A stretch of 64,000 bases of DNA from Macrotis lagotis (lineage: Eukaryota > Chordata > Mammalia > Peramelemorphia > Peramelidae), in assembly GCF_037893015.1 (NCBI RefSeq), contig NC_133658.1, forward strand, positions 887,898,080 through 887,962,079, read 5' to 3'. Under the pieces are notes generated by a model. It did no database searches, was not told the origin of the DNA, and saw only the letters and a list, made by a program, of their open reading frames with translations. Both the position numbers and the translations under genes were made by a program. How positions within the stretch are numbered: the first letter of the stretch is position 1; each line of letters opens with the position of its first letter. Positions 48,801 to 57,826 of the stretch are shown here, piece after piece.

Positions 48801-49199
48801 GCTGGGCGGGAACAGAAGCAGGGAATGGGAGGAATCGGACGGACGGACGGACGGACGGACGGGCGCCGCTCGGCCCCGCCCCCGCCCCGCCTCCACTCAG
48901 AACGCAGCGGGGCGGGGCCGAGGGCGGGGCTGGGAGTGCGCGCGCAAGCTCGAACAGGCGCATGCGCGCGTGTGGCCGCACGCCCCCGTGTTCCCGCGTC
49001 GCTCCGGGCGTGTGCGCGCGCGCGCGTCTGCCGGGTCGGCCCGGCCCGGCTCCCGAGAAGGGCCCGGGGTGGGAGTGGTCCGAGGCCTCCCCCGCCCGCG
49101 CCCCCCGCCCGCGCCCCCGCCTCACCGGTGGAAGGTGAGCTGCTTCCTGCGGCTGCTGTAGCGGTTGCAGCACTGCCGGGCCGCGCAGGACTTGGGCAT
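35290..49199 (-). CDS. THAP3: THAP3, complete (5 coding exons, 239 residues)
   Basis: THAP-type DNA-binding nuclear protein; in human it recruits HCFC1 and OGT to promoters (family knowledge). Join on the complement: 49126-49199, 39754-39946, 37585-37647, 36160-36264, 35290-35574. The 720 bases are in frame and give 239 residues, the length I recall for human. The start MPKSCAARQCC is fixed by homology. The C2CH zinc finger is seen as C5, C10, C55 and H58, with the AVPTLF box at 77-82. An HCF-1-binding motif DHSY lies at 175-178, followed by a leucine- and arginine-rich coiled coil (LLDLDALKKKLMLTLKENER onward). Residues about 90-170 are weakly conserved. Promoter and exon 1 sit in a CpG island; intron 1 is 9.2 kb and repeat-filled. 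Transcription converges on DNAJC11. Confidence 0.97.
35922..36094 (+). repeat. MAR1/WSINE1-type SINE in THAP3 intron 4
   Basis: Complete copy with two A-runs in the tail. AGAGAATGAA repeats flank it at 35,912-35,921 and 36,095-36,104. It lies antisense to THAP3, about 65 bp past the exon 4 donor. Confidence 0.94.
36160..36264 (-). CDS. THAP3: THAP3 exon 4, residues 111-145
   Basis: Acceptor tttttag, donor gtaggt; phase 0 at both ends. Reads DFSDAQAEEYSPGRKME to AEASEKE. It aligns with the human exon through the SPGR core and matching length, but overall identity is low. No long open frame marks it; I found it from splice sites and phase. Confidence 0.85.
36518..36668 (+). repeat. MAR1/WSINE1-type SINE
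   Basis: 'agctagatggcacagtggatagagcacc' head to A tail; in THAP3 intron 3. Confidence 0.92.
36874..37056 (+). repeat. MAR1/WSINE1-type SINE with (AATG)n tail
   Basis: Complete copy. The tail contains TGAA units before a final A-run. AAAAGATG repeats flank it. Confidence 0.93.
37382..37426 (+). repeat. (GGGGGA)/(GGA)n tract
   Basis: Purine-only tract of GGGGGA then GGA units in THAP3 intron 3. Confidence 0.93.
37585..37647 (-). CDS. THAP3: THAP3 exon 3, residues 90-110
   Basis: Acceptor ccctgcag, donor gtaatt; phase 0 at both ends. Reads LVRENTDPVGERSDAQTHPGK, where the VRENTDP core matches human. Confidence 0.93.
38140..38290 (+). repeat. MIR-type SINE remnant
   Basis: 'tgtgtgactttgggaaagtcatc' and 'cctcagtctcctcatctgtac' are MIR3-like. 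Confidence 0.6.
39045..39290 (+). repeat. MIR SINE
   Basis: 'atttcatttgatccttacaattctgggaggtaag', 'gatgaagaaactaagacag' and 'gtgacttggccagggtg' define a nearly full MIR. Confidence 0.78.
39754..39946 (-). CDS. THAP3: THAP3 exon 2, residues 25-89 (most of THAP domain)
   Basis: Acceptor gcccag, donor gtagtg. Completes Arg25, then reads FPFSRPELLKEWVLNIG to AVPTLFAFQETAQ. Supplies the second zinc pair (C55, H58) and the AVPTLF box that close the THAP fold. Confidence 0.97.
40529..40685 (+). repeat. MAR1/WSINE1-type SINE with 18-bp TSD
   Basis: Complete copy. AGAGTCTATCATGTGGGA at 40,511-40,528 and 40,686-40,703 (one mismatch) flank it. Confidence 0.95.
40735..41050 (+). repeat. L1 3'-region fragment
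   Basis: 'tagagaaacacaaattaaaccaactctgaggaatcacctcacacctatcagattggccaa' matches the end of L1 ORF2. Confidence 0.7.
41061..41223 (+). repeat. MAR1/WSINE1-type SINE
   Basis: Complete copy from 'aggggaggctaggtggcacag' to an A-rich tail. Confidence 0.93.
41224..41530 (-). repeat. L1 3'-region fragment, antisense
   Basis: 'gttcagccattcctcaatggatgagcattctctgaatttccaattctttgccaccaca' is classic antisense marsupial L1. Confidence 0.7.
41556..41702 (+). repeat. MAR1/WSINE1-type SINE
   Basis: Complete copy inserted in the antisense L1 fragment. AAGTCTA repeats flank it. Confidence 0.94.
41760..42540. repeat. Ancient interspersed repeat, unnamed family
   Basis: 'ggggattccagacctgg', 'ccttggagggccttagataccaggctgaag' and 'aggatggatcccagagaggataaag' recur across mammalian genomes. 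The strand and family name are uncertain. Confidence 0.4.
42560..43150 (+). repeat. L1 3' UTR, split by a SINE
   Basis: 'ttcattctggatcaatgtataccatgg', 'aatgtaaagactggcaaattaccttc', a G-run of about 16 at 43,077, then 'ttgtaaaactcaaaaataaataaaatc' form a typical marsupial L1 3' end. Confidence 0.65.
42744..42901 (+). repeat. MAR1/WSINE1-type SINE
   Basis: Complete copy inside the L1 3' UTR. Confidence 0.93.
43676..43760 (-). repeat. L1 3' end, antisense
   Basis: 'tttttattttgagttttataatttttcccctcatcttacttccctcccc' is the complement of the L1 3' end seen at 43,091-43,140. Confidence 0.65.
43945..44095 (+). repeat. Diverged tRNA-derived SINE
   Basis: 'agatggtgtggccagtgcggggctggacctggagtcaggaagacctgagttc' then 'ctgtgtgaccctgggtaagtc' mark an older SINE type. 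Confidence 0.65.
44196..44348 (-). repeat. MAR1/WSINE1-type SINE, antisense
   Basis: Complete copy. CAAATTTAA repeats flank it at 44,187-44,195 and 44,349-44,357. Confidence 0.94.
44855..45065. repeat. Possible short DNA-transposon remnant
   Basis: 'gggtctttaaccctttttgggtcactgatcc' to 'gatctaggtcaagcactcctgg' looks like the ends of a short non-autonomous element known from mammals. The assignment is weak. Confidence 0.3.
45832..45871 (+). repeat. (TTA)n microsatellite
   Basis: About 12 TTA/ATT units at the tail side of the antisense SINE that follows. Confidence 0.95.
45838..46013 (-). repeat. MAR1/WSINE1-type SINE, antisense, (ATT)n tail
   Basis: Complete copy. 13-bp repeats TTCTCTAATTATT flank it at 45,825-45,837 and 46,014-46,026. 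Confidence 0.94.
46160..46320 (+). repeat. MIR-type remnant
   Basis: 'atctagtccaatccccttattttacaagtgagg' resembles MIR3. Confidence 0.45.
46842..46987 (+). repeat. MAR1/WSINE1-type SINE with perfect TSD
   Basis: Shortened head. Perfect 15-bp repeats AGGAGATGGAGGGGA flank it at 46,827-46,841 and 46,988-47,002. Confidence 0.94.
47190..47690 (+). repeat. L1 3' UTR, split by a SINE
   Basis: 'caacactgtgagatgaccaactgtgatgg', 'aagacttgtgatggaaaataccatccacatccagag' and 'atgattgttgaaaaactatctttgc' form another marsupial L1 3' UTR. Confidence 0.65.
47512..47649 (+). repeat. MAR1/WSINE1-type SINE
   Basis: Complete copy. AATGACTGTTG / AATGATTGTTG flank it at 47,501-47,511 and 47,650-47,660. Confidence 0.94.
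48287..48444 (+). repeat. MAR1/WSINE1-type SINE
   Basis: Close to consensus. 16-bp repeats AAAACTGAATATTATG / AAAATTGAATATTATG flank it at 48,271-48,286 and 48,445-48,460. Confidence 0.95.
48837..48860 (+). repeat. (GGAC)6 microsatellite
   Basis: Six uninterrupted GGAC units at the left edge of the THAP3 CpG island. Confidence 0.95.
48958..48967. promoter_or_regulatory. NRF1-type palindrome
   Basis: GCGCATGCGC is a perfect NRF1 core palindrome, about 160 bp into THAP3 intron 1. Confidence 0.5.
49126..49199 (-). CDS. THAP3: THAP3 exon 1 coding part, residues 1-25
   Basis: Donor gtgagg. Reads MPKSCAARQCCNRYSSRR then KQLTFH plus two bases of Arg25. Holds the first zinc pair, C5 and C10. The start context GGGAGATGC has G at -3. 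Confidence 0.97.
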
Positions 49200-49249
49200 C
49201 TCCCGCGGCCGCCGCCTCTGCCCTCCCGGGCCTGCGGCTGCCCTCAACA

Positions 49250-49260
49250 AAGATGGCGGC
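49250..49260 (+). promoter_or_regulatory. YY1-type site AAGATGGCGGC
   Basis: Exact match to the strong YY1 core, about 50 bp upstream of the THAP3 start codon, on the strand opposite THAP3. Confidence 0.6.
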
Positions 49261-49379
49261 GGCGGGCACGGCGGGGGGGGCGCGCGCAGCCGCCGCGGGG
49301 GGAGGGGCGGGCACGGCCGGCGGGGGGCGGGGCGGCGGGGGGCTGGCCGACCCCGGCCCGGGCGCCGCGCGGGAGCCTC

Positions 49380-49860
49380 CCCGCCAGCCCCCCATTCCCC
49401 TCCAGCCTCCATCCCTCTCCTCCCTCCCCTTCTCTTCATTTTCCTCCTCTTCCCCTCACTTCCCTCTTCCCCTCCCCCTTCCCCTCCCTCCTCTCACTCT
49501 CCTTTCCCTCTCTTCTTCCTCTCCTCCCTCCCCTTCTCTTCATTTTCCTCCTCTTTTTCTTCCTCCTCATTTTCCTCTCTTCTTTTCCTCTCTCCCTCCT
49601 CTTCCTCCCTCTTCCCTTCCCCCTTCTTCCTTCCCTCGCTTTTTCTACCCCTTCCCCTCCCTCCCTCCTCTCACTCTCCTTCCTCCCCTTCATTTTCCTC
49701 CTCTTCCTCCTCATTTTCCTCTCACTTCCCCCTTCTTCCTTCCCTCGCTTTTTCTACCCCTTCCCCTCCCTCCTCTCACTCTCCTTCCTCTCCTCCCTCC
49801 CCTTCATTTTCCTCCTCTTCCTCCTCTCACTTCCCTCGCTTTTTCCACCCCTTCTCCGGA
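49380..49860 (+). repeat. Polypyrimidine minisatellite upstream of THAP3
   Basis: About 480 bp of over 90% C/T on the + strand. The marker 'ccctcgctttttc' recurs at 49,633, 49,742 and 49,833 (spacings 109 and 91), so it is a degenerate tandem repeat of roughly 100 bp. Confidence 0.9.
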
Positions 49861-50149
49861 TCTGCTGACGCACATGCTAATGCCCACCCCCACCCACCTG
49901 AATGCAAACTTACCTGTTTGTTGGCAGCTTGGGATTTTTTAGGATTTGCAAATGAACACCATTTGCATCCAATAAGATTTCCTTTGTGGTTCTCTGGAAG
50001 AAACTGTGACTCCCTGTTTGAAGATGTGAGTTCAAGTACCCTCTCAGCTGCCTAAGGGATGCCTTGGGCAAGGAGCTTCGGGTTTCTTCCTCTTGTAAAA
50101 AAGAGGGAAAATTGAGGGATTTCTGTAAAAAACAAGATTTTATACCACC

Positions 50150-50240
50150 CCTGCCGTCAGGAGGATCCCAGTTCAAATTCAACCTCAGATGCTTAATACT
50201 GCCTTAGCTAAGTGACCTTGGGCAAGTCACCTAACCAAAA
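50150..50240 (+). repeat. Old SINE fragment
   Basis: 'ccgtcaggaggatcccagttcaaattcaacctcag' then 'agtgaccttgggcaagtcacc' is a diverged relative of the main SINE. Confidence 0.6.
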
Positions 50241-50499
50241 CAAAAGATTCTTAGTTGGAATTTAAATGAACTCAGTAGCTGGGTTGAGGAGGAAGAACAC
50301 TTCAAGCTGGGAGGGCCGCTGGAAGACGGGTTTGAGGAACCAGCAGGTCAGTGCCACTTCTCCAAGCCCCCTTCCAGCTCTGAATCTGCGCCTAGGAATT
50401 CAATTCCACACACTGTTACTAAGCAGCTTTCCTGAAAGATTGACTTATTTCTACACAAAATAATAAATGGAGCAAAAAAAAACTTGATGCATTGGAAAT

Positions 50500-51550
50500 G
50501 GTGGCCAAATCCAGCGACCCTCCTTCTCTCATCCTCGGCCTGCCCACAGCCTTTGGCCCTGCCATCACCCCCTTCTTGTATCTCTTCTCTAGGTTTTCAG
50601 GACATCACCCTCTCCTTCCTGTCTGACTGCTTCTTCTCTGCTGTACCCCCTCCAGCTCATGTCCTCTAGGACCCACAGGGCTCAGTCCTGGGAGCAAAGT
50701 CCAAAACAAAAACTCTTTAGTTTTCCCATGAGTAGAAGGCACCTCATCCTCCCATCCCCCAGACTCCCAACCTAGGAGTCATCCTGGATTTCTCCATGTC
50801 CAAGCTTTGCCAAGGCCCGTCTTCCCCCAACGTCCTCTTCTTTCCTGACAGCTCCATCAGTCTGGTGCAGACTCACACCTGGATAACTGCACCGGCTGCT
50901 GCTGGGTCTGCCTGCCTCAGGTCTCTCCTCACTCCAGACCACCACCCTTGAGGCCACTAAAGTGGTTTTTCCTGTAGCATAGGTCCAACCGTGTCATCCC
51001 CCTTATAAACTAAAGTGACTCCCAATCTAATCCAAGAGCAAAAAGAAAATGCCCATTTTGGCATTCAGAACCTTTAAAATGAACCCCCTCCTAACCTTTC
51101 CAGTCTTCTTTCACCTTACTCCCCTTTGATCCAGTAATACTGAACATTTCTTCCAGCTGTCCTCCAAGCTTGAAGCGTTCTTCCTCAATCCAGCTACTGA
51201 TTTCGGTTAAATTCCCAACTAAAAATCTTTTTTTTTCTTTTTTGACGAGGCAATAGGATTAAGTGACTCGCCCAAGGTCACACAGCTAAGGCAGCATTAA
51301 TGAGACCACATTTGAACTCAGGTCCTCCTGAGTCCAGGGGTGGTTTAAAATCCTGTTTTTTACAGAAAGCCTTTTCCCAAACCTCCTTAATTCTAATTTC
51401 TTCCCTCTGCTAATTCTTTCCTATTTATCCCAGATATTGCTTGTTGTCTCCTCCATTAGTCTGCCAACTCCTTGAGGACAGGGATTATCTTTTGCTTCTT
51501 TTTCTATCCCCATTGATTAGCACTTAGTAGGTTTAATAGTTGATGGATTG
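50500..51550 (+). repeat. L2-type LINE, 3' half, split by a SINE
   Basis: 'aggttttcaggacatcaccctctccttcc', 'ccttttcccaaacctccttaattc' and 'ccaactccttgaggacagggattatc' run in L2 order to its 3' end. Confidence 0.7.
51227..51343 (-). repeat. MAR1/WSINE1-type SINE, antisense, truncated
   Basis: Poly-T, 'gaggcaataggattaagtgactcgcccaagg' to 'cctcctgagtccaggg'; the head is missing. Confidence 0.88.
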
Positions 51551-51589
51551 TTTTTTGATAGCCTCTATTTAGAATCAGAGGAACAAGGG

Positions 51590-51870
51590 TCAGCTCTGGA
51601 CTCTCTGTGACCTTGGACAAGTGTTAACCTCTCCTTTAATGGGAAACCATCAGAGACTGAAAGCTGGAAGGGCCATCTAAGCCAGATTCCTCATTTTACA
51701 GATAAGGGAATAAAATAAGCATTTGTGACTTACCCACTAGGTCTCAGGCACTGTGCTAATAAGCATTTTGCAAATATGTCATTTGATTATCACAACAACA
51801 TTGGGAAATTATCCCCAATTTACAGTTGAAGAAGCTGAGACAGAGGTGAAGAGCCTGGATTTGGAGACTC
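51590..51870 (+). repeat. Two MIR-type remnants
   Basis: 'ctgtgaccttggacaagtg' (about 51,590-51,650) and 'ggcactgtgctaataagc' with 'aatttacagttgaagaagctgag' (51,715-51,860) match MIR. Confidence 0.6.
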
Positions 51871-52429
51871 TATCCTTTGTGCCTCCAGGCTGCTTCAGAA
51901 ACCAGAGGAGTAAGCTGAGGCCCAGAGAGAACTAAGGTCCCTCTCAGGCCCAATCCTCTGAAGTTAACCAATTCCTTGTTCTCAATTATAAAATTAGGGG
52001 CTTTGATCCACTTTCTAAGGGGAAAAGGGAACATTTGGCCACCTGTTAAATGAGATCTTTTTTAATTCAAATACAAGAGAGGGTCAAAGCTGCTTCAATT
52101 CCTTGGCTAAAGGAATCCCAGAAGCTTCTTAGGTGGGCATAATTTGGAGCCACAATTATAATGAATCCAAGGAACTCTTATTAACTACCTAAAATGGGCA
52201 AAAAAAAAAAACCATCCTGACAGTTCCTGAGGATACAGACAACAAAAAGAAACAAACAAAAACAAAACTCTCCTAAAATCAGGACCTGCCCTAAAGGACT
52301 TTGCACTCTAATCTTCTGTGTCCATCCCAAGGAAAGGAGATTCTTTCCTTCCAGGCTCCGGCACAAGTGAACCTGGCCTTGCTTTGACAGGTAATGAGTT
52401 TTTTAAAAAGGATTAATTAAATTAGCTTA

Positions 52430-52690
52430 AAAGTATTTATTAGATCAAGATCCACCTTCCTCTTGAAGCCCTTCCTGGCACCCCCCACCCCACCAACAGC
52501 TGGGGTTTTGACCCCTTCCCACCTTACCTATATGTTTTGTAAACATTTTCCTGTGTCTCTCTTGATGAATTTAAGCTCCTTGAGGGAAGGGAATGTTTCA
52601 TCTTTACCTAGGTCTAAGGCCTTGGGCCCTTTATAAGTGCTGATTGACAGTAAGTGCTTAATAATTCTTTGTAGAATTGCATTGTTGAAC
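52430..52690 (+). repeat. L2 3' end
   Basis: 'ccttcctcttgaagcccttcc', 'aatttaagctccttgaggg' and 'cagtaagtgcttaataattc' are the L2 3' end. Confidence 0.75.
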
Positions 52691-53279
52691 TTGATTGAGC
52701 CTCTAGTACTGGGCCTGGAAGATTGGCTCAGGCCCTTGGCCTGAGGCAGCTGCTGTACCCTTCCTCCCCGAGGAAAGCCTATTGCAATTCCAAGGCCGGT
52801 GGGCTGGGGTCCTAGCACATTTCTTAGCTGCACAGCCCTTCTTTTGTTGTTCTGGAGAAGCTTTGAAAATGCCAGATGGGGTGGTCTGCCAGTTGAAATG
52901 AGGAGAAATCCTCCAGCCCTAGCCTTCCAGTTTCAAGGTAGGAGGTCAGCCAAGTGATTCAGTGAAATTGGCCTCAAAAAACTCATCCTTAGGGACATTC
53001 TTGGCCTACCAGGACCTCCCATCAAGCCTCCCCTCCCCCTCCACAGGCCCTTCACCTGCACCCCCTTTCCAACCACTCACATCGGACAGTGGCTACCACT
53101 CTAAACTTAATCCTCAGGGATGGCATACTTGTACCCCATCCCAAGGCTTCTGAACCCCCCCAAGTGCCACTGTCCAAGTCCCCCACTGACAGCCCCACCC
53201 CTCCCCCTCAGTTCCCACTGGGAGCTGCCCAGCCCTTCCACCGGCTCTCTACAATAACAAACTTCTTTTCAGACTAGGC

Positions 53280-54300
53280 TTCTCTATCTTTCTCACTCCC
53301 ACAGGACACAGCTTCCCAGACCACCCCTTTCCACCGTGGACTGCCCGATCACTCACTCCAACTCACAGGTCCTCCCCGGGGTCATTTGAGGCTCTCCCTC
53401 TATCCCTCTACCACCATCTCTCCTTTGTAAATCACTCAATCCCTATCTCTGGCCCCCCCCCCAAGATTCTGGAAGCTGATGTCTATGGACATCTATGTAT
53501 GGACACTCCTTCCTCAATGAGACCAAGTGACTATTCAGTCTTCCCTCCCAAGTGTTCTTACTAGGTTACTTTTGGATTTTCAACAAATCTACTGCTATTC
53601 CTATCACCTTAAGCTCCCGATTCTTATTTACTCATTCTTTTCTTGTCCAAAGCTACAGAGATGACCATAACTGATCTTGTCATCACCCACAAATGTTCAC
53701 CATCTCTGAAATTCCTTTCATCTGCTCAGAATCTGGATTCCGATCATCTGCACTGCAACTCCCCGGCCTTCACACCTGCATGCCTTTACTCCCTTTCCCT
53801 GCCATCTTGACTCCTTGGTTAACCAGTTCAATTCTATCCTGCCCTCTTCCCTCAAATCCCTTGCCCTTTTACCTTTTAATCGTCAGTCTTGCCTTTTCAA
53901 ACCCTTGCCCTGGATTACTCCCATCATCCACTGCCAATAGCTCCTACAAATACTTTTTCTTTCAAAACTAGAAAAAAATTCATGAAGCTGTGTCAACTGG
54001 GTCCACTTCAATAATCTGAATTGGGCCCTTGATGTGGCAGGGCAATTCTTTTACATCTCCCTCACTGATTCACACCAGACTTCTCTCAATCTTTTCATCC
54101 CTCCTCAAATCTGCAGCTTCCCCAGCTGAGTGGAGCCTCAGAGGCCATTTGCAGAGGTCCCCCCCACCCTGCTCAGGAGGCTGTCTGCCTCCATCATCTC
54201 CTTTACCTGTTCCACACAGCTCTCCCCTCCTGAGCACTGACCTCCACCTTGTCAGCCCAGATGACAGTATTGAGCATTTTTATGCTTGCCTAGGCTGATC
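53280..54300 (+). repeat. Probable L2-type LINE remnant
   Basis: Pyrimidine-rich text ('ttcatgaagctgtgtcaactgggtccacttc', 'ctcccctcctgagcactgacctcc') parallels the stretch at about 3,420-3,500 inside another L2 remnant. No open frame. Confidence 0.4.
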
Positions 54301-55142
54301 CTCATAAAGCAGTGTTGCCAGGACCTTTCCAGCTTGGTAGGATTTCTTTGGGCGAGCTCTTCCAAGAACCAGGGTCACCTCCACTTGAAGTTATCAGAGG
54401 AGAACTTTAGGAAGACTGGATTTGACTAGAGATTTTACCAGAACAGAGAGGAAAAACACACCCGAGAGGTGCTGTGGGCACTTTCCATCCTGTCTAAAAT
54501 GAAGCCGAACATTGCTTCCATTTTCCATTAAATACAGTGAGGATTTAAAGGATGTAGCAGGCACTGTACTAGATTCTGTAATTTTTTTTCTGTGTATGGA
54601 TAGACCTCTCTGGTCTGAGAACAGCCTTCTCAGAATAAGGTTTTAAAATAATTTAAGGACATGTTAAAATTTCTGTTATATTAGTAAAAATAAAGTTTGT
54701 TTTCCTATACAAGTTCATGGATCTCATGAGTTCTGGGATAGTGAAATCTTTTGGGGGTTAGTTCCCTACCACTTAATAATTTTGTGACTCTGACCAGTCA
54801 TTTCACCTTTTTCCATGCCTGTAAATAGAAATAGTTGAGTTGGAACAACCTCTAATGTTCCTTACCAGCCAAAATAAAAATAAGCTTTTTTTTAGGGGGG
54901 GGGAGCACCAACAACCGGGAGGGAAAATCAGCAAAAGCCACTCCCCAGAGGGGGAGCACCTACACTTGGCCCTGAAGGGAGAGCAGGGAGTCCAGGCTGC
55001 ACCAAGCCACAACTACAGAAGATGACACATCTGGGATGGGAGAGAGAGCTCATGATCCCTCAATTGTGAACCCAAGTGCAAGCCGCTTCTTCAGTAGGAA
55101 ACACACATCTGAGACATAGTTGAACTCCAAAGTATCAATATA

Positions 55143-55148
55143 TTTATT
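55143..55148 (-). terminator. PHF13: Poly(A) signal AATAAA, PHF13 distal
   Basis: TTTATT on the + strand in an AT-rich end 2.45 kb after the stop. Confidence 0.6.
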
Positions 55149-56082
55149 TACAAAATATACAGTTTCACAGAAACAGCTTCTCTATACACATAAACTTTAT
55201 AATTACACAGAACCATGTAAACGATGTTAAGTGTCTGGCCTGGCCAAAGCCCAAGAGGGGGCTCTAACTTCTGGAGACACCCTTCCCCTTCCCCTCAACT
55301 CCATCAGCCACCTGCCAGGAGCCCCTGGATGGGACACACCTAATTTGCATAAAATAAGCCGATTGCAGCTGCCCCAGCTCAATCTAACACAGAAACAAAC
55401 CCGCCTGGCTTTTCAGACACCACCCACTGGGACAGGTCTGTCGAGGGAACAGACTAGGAACCCACTCGACAAAAATCACGACATGAACATCGCAGACCTT
55501 CCCAAGAGACTTCCAGACAAGAAACCCTCATGACCCCCCAGTCCCTCTGACTGTGGCCCTGGCTCACAGTCTGGGGACCCCAACTCTAGCTGCTCAAGAC
55601 TTGTTTTTGAGCGCTCTTAACACTTTGTGGAATAAAAATGTCAAACAAACAAACAAAAAGAGGATTTTGAAACTTTGGTTATTTCTCTTGGTGTAGAAAC
55701 TAGACAGGTGGTACAAGGGGGCAGATCTTTGGCGAATGCCTCTGGAGCGTCTGGTAGATGCTATGCCCTCTGGAAGCTGGGGAGTTTCAAAAGCACTTTT
55801 AAAATTCTGTAACCTATGATTTAACTTCGCCCTTGTGATTCTTCATGTTGGACAAGGTTTCAGAACCTTTTTTTTTTTCTGTTCAAATGGCAAATAAAAA
55901 AAAACAGCCAGCTGGGCAAGGGTGTGAAAGACACCAGACCTAAAAAGGGGCTTGGATTCAACAAAACAAGACAGCTCTTCCTTAAGAGAGGAGAGAAGCT
56001 TGGTCTCATGCCCCTGTTTTAAAAAAAAAAAATGCCACTATGGAAGCCCCTAGCACCTCTGTGGGGGAGGCTGACTGAACCC

Positions 56083-56088
56083 TTTATT
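56083..56088 (-). terminator. PHF13: Poly(A) signal AATAAA, PHF13 proximal
   Basis: TTTATT on the + strand 1.5 kb after the stop; a possible shorter transcript end. Confidence 0.4.
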
Positions 56089-57599
56089 TTTATTTTTTGG
56101 GGGGAAATAAAACTTCTAACTTCAATCCCACTTACCCTTCCCATAGTTTCTGAAGAACATTCATTTACAAGGGATGGAGGGTTTTCTTTTTTTTGTGTGT
56201 ATTTTTTTAGTTTTTTAAAACAAGGCCTTGAACAGCGGCTACATACAGTTATTTGTCAACTTAGTCATTAAGGAGAGAAAAAAAGCTCAGGTCCTTCTCA
56301 TGTTAACCAAGCAGCAGAACCAGCCAGTGGTTCTGCAGTGGGGATGGCTCTGAAGCAGAGCTCAGCTGGGGTCCCATCCACCTCAACATCCCCGACTTCC
56401 CATAGCCAAACAGAATCAAGCTCACCCTGCTGCGGAGCATCGGGAGATTTAAAGCTACAGAGGCTGGGGAGTAGTTAACAGACTTGCACAAAAGCCACAG
56501 GACACCTGAGTGCCAATATTCGGACAACACTCACCAAATGAAGACAGCAAAGGCTTCTAACCTTGCTCTGGGGATGCCCAAAGGCCATTCACCCTGTGGA
56601 GAGGCAGACTTCTCAATCTGTTTTTAGGAAAGCATGGATCCCTGGCTTTGCTCAGGACATCTCTACTTTCAATAGGACCACCACTCATCTCCAGTGAGAA
56701 CTGCCTGTATCTCCCTACTCACTCTGAAGAGAGCACTTTCACTCTGCATCCCATCATGTCCCAAAGACAAGGGGGGGAAACCAGGCAGGGGATCTGCCAA
56801 ACTCGGTTTGGCTGGATCGTGCAAAAAAAAAAAAAAAAAAAAAGGAAAAGGGGGGGAAAGGAAAAAAGAAAAAAAATTTTTTTACATCGTGCAAAATGGG
56901 ACTTGTCTCAAGGACTCAGGCCCCTTCATCTATCCTGGCTCTGCTCCAACAGAAACAGCCCTGTGCTCTGGTTCCTCTAAATATACTGGGAAAGCATCTG
57001 AGAACTACTGGAGGGGGATCACTGGCCCAGATTCTCCCCAGAGCAAGACCAAAGGAAGCCCTGGATGCCCCATCTCGGGCAGAGACAGAGGCCAGGGAAC
57101 TGTTTGCTAAGGAAAGAGCAATGTGAGGCTACCTACACAGACACTTATGGTAAAGACTTATACTCAGGAAGCTTAACACATATGGCTGTTCACTTATCGA
57201 ATCCTTGGAAACCAGAGATGTCTTCCTCCCCCCGGGGAGGACTGTCCCCATGCCCACCCTCACCCCCCAGCCCCACCCTAGCAAGTCCAAAGTGGGGGAA
57301 AGATTCCCAACCATCACATACCCTCATTTTGAGCTCGACGCCAGGGAGCCCAGTCCGCTTGGACTGCAGAACCCGGGCCCCAGCAGCAGCTTTGGCCAAC
57401 AAAAATGCTACGTCGTCACCGGCTATGTACAGTTTGTATGTACCTCGGACAACCTGTCCTTCTGCTTAGGCACCTCGATGTCAGAAGGGCGAGGATGGCT
57501 GAACCGCGTGCTAACAGTTCTGTGCTCAGATTCGGGAAGAGTGACTCCAAAGAACAGCGGCCCTTCTAATCCTTCCTTTGAAGTCGAGCCCCACACCAG

Positions 57600-57826
57600 T
57601 CAGTCCAGAAACAGCTTCCGGGAACCCATTCGGGAGCGGTTGGAGCGGCGGATGTCAAACTTGGAGTCCCGGCACTTTTGGCAAACAAACACTTCGGGAA
57701 CGTTGGATTTCCGGATTTTTGCACAGGACAGGTGAATCCAGGTGTGGCACTCATTACATTCAATCATCGGTCGCCCAGCAAAAGGTTTCATGCAGAAACA
57801 GGTGACGAGGTCCCAGGAATCATCAT
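57600..57826 (-). CDS. PHF13: PHF13 exon 4, residues 226-300 and stop (PHD finger)
   Basis: Acceptor aactag. Completes Asp226, then reads [17 protein letters not shown] to SRKLFLD and TGA. Encodes the whole C4HC3 PHD finger. Confidence 0.98.

Larger units (their letters stand above)
39947..49125 (-). other. THAP3: THAP3 intron 1
   Basis: A 9.2 kb intron that splits the THAP zinc finger between its two metal pairs. It holds at least ten SINEs and several L1 pieces, listed separately. I see no extra exon. 45,070-45,820 is AT-rich with TATG/TAAA-type low-complexity runs and no named feature. Confidence 0.9.
48830..49385. promoter_or_regulatory. THAP3: CpG-island promoter of THAP3
   Basis: GC-rich and full of CpG, with several GGGGCGGGG boxes, spanning the first exon and the start of intron 1. 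The transcription start is not visible directly but should lie a little above 49,200 on the - strand. Confidence 0.8.
49862..55124. other. Intergenic region THAP3 to PHF13
   Basis: No gene recognised. Contains L2, MIR and SINE remnants listed separately. 52,700-53,270 and 54,300-55,124 hold nothing I can name apart from a C/T-rich bias at 53,000-53,250. Confidence 0.7.
55125..57599 (-). other. PHF13: PHF13 3' UTR
   Basis: Largely repeat-free sequence from the stop to the distal minus-strand AATAAA at 55,143-55,148. A proximal AATAAA lies at 56,083-56,088, giving UTRs of about 2.5 or 1.5 kb. Confidence 0.65.

Noticed and set aside
48622-50055. Open frames of 230-350 codons near the THAP3 promoter (both strands)
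   Set aside because: They come from the CpG island and the polypyrimidine tract (Ser/Pro/Leu/Phe runs). Only the 25-residue THAP3 exon 1 on the - strand is supported.
54940-54975. CTCF-like CCCCAGAGGGGGAGC
   Set aside because: Too many mismatches to the core compared with the sites reported.
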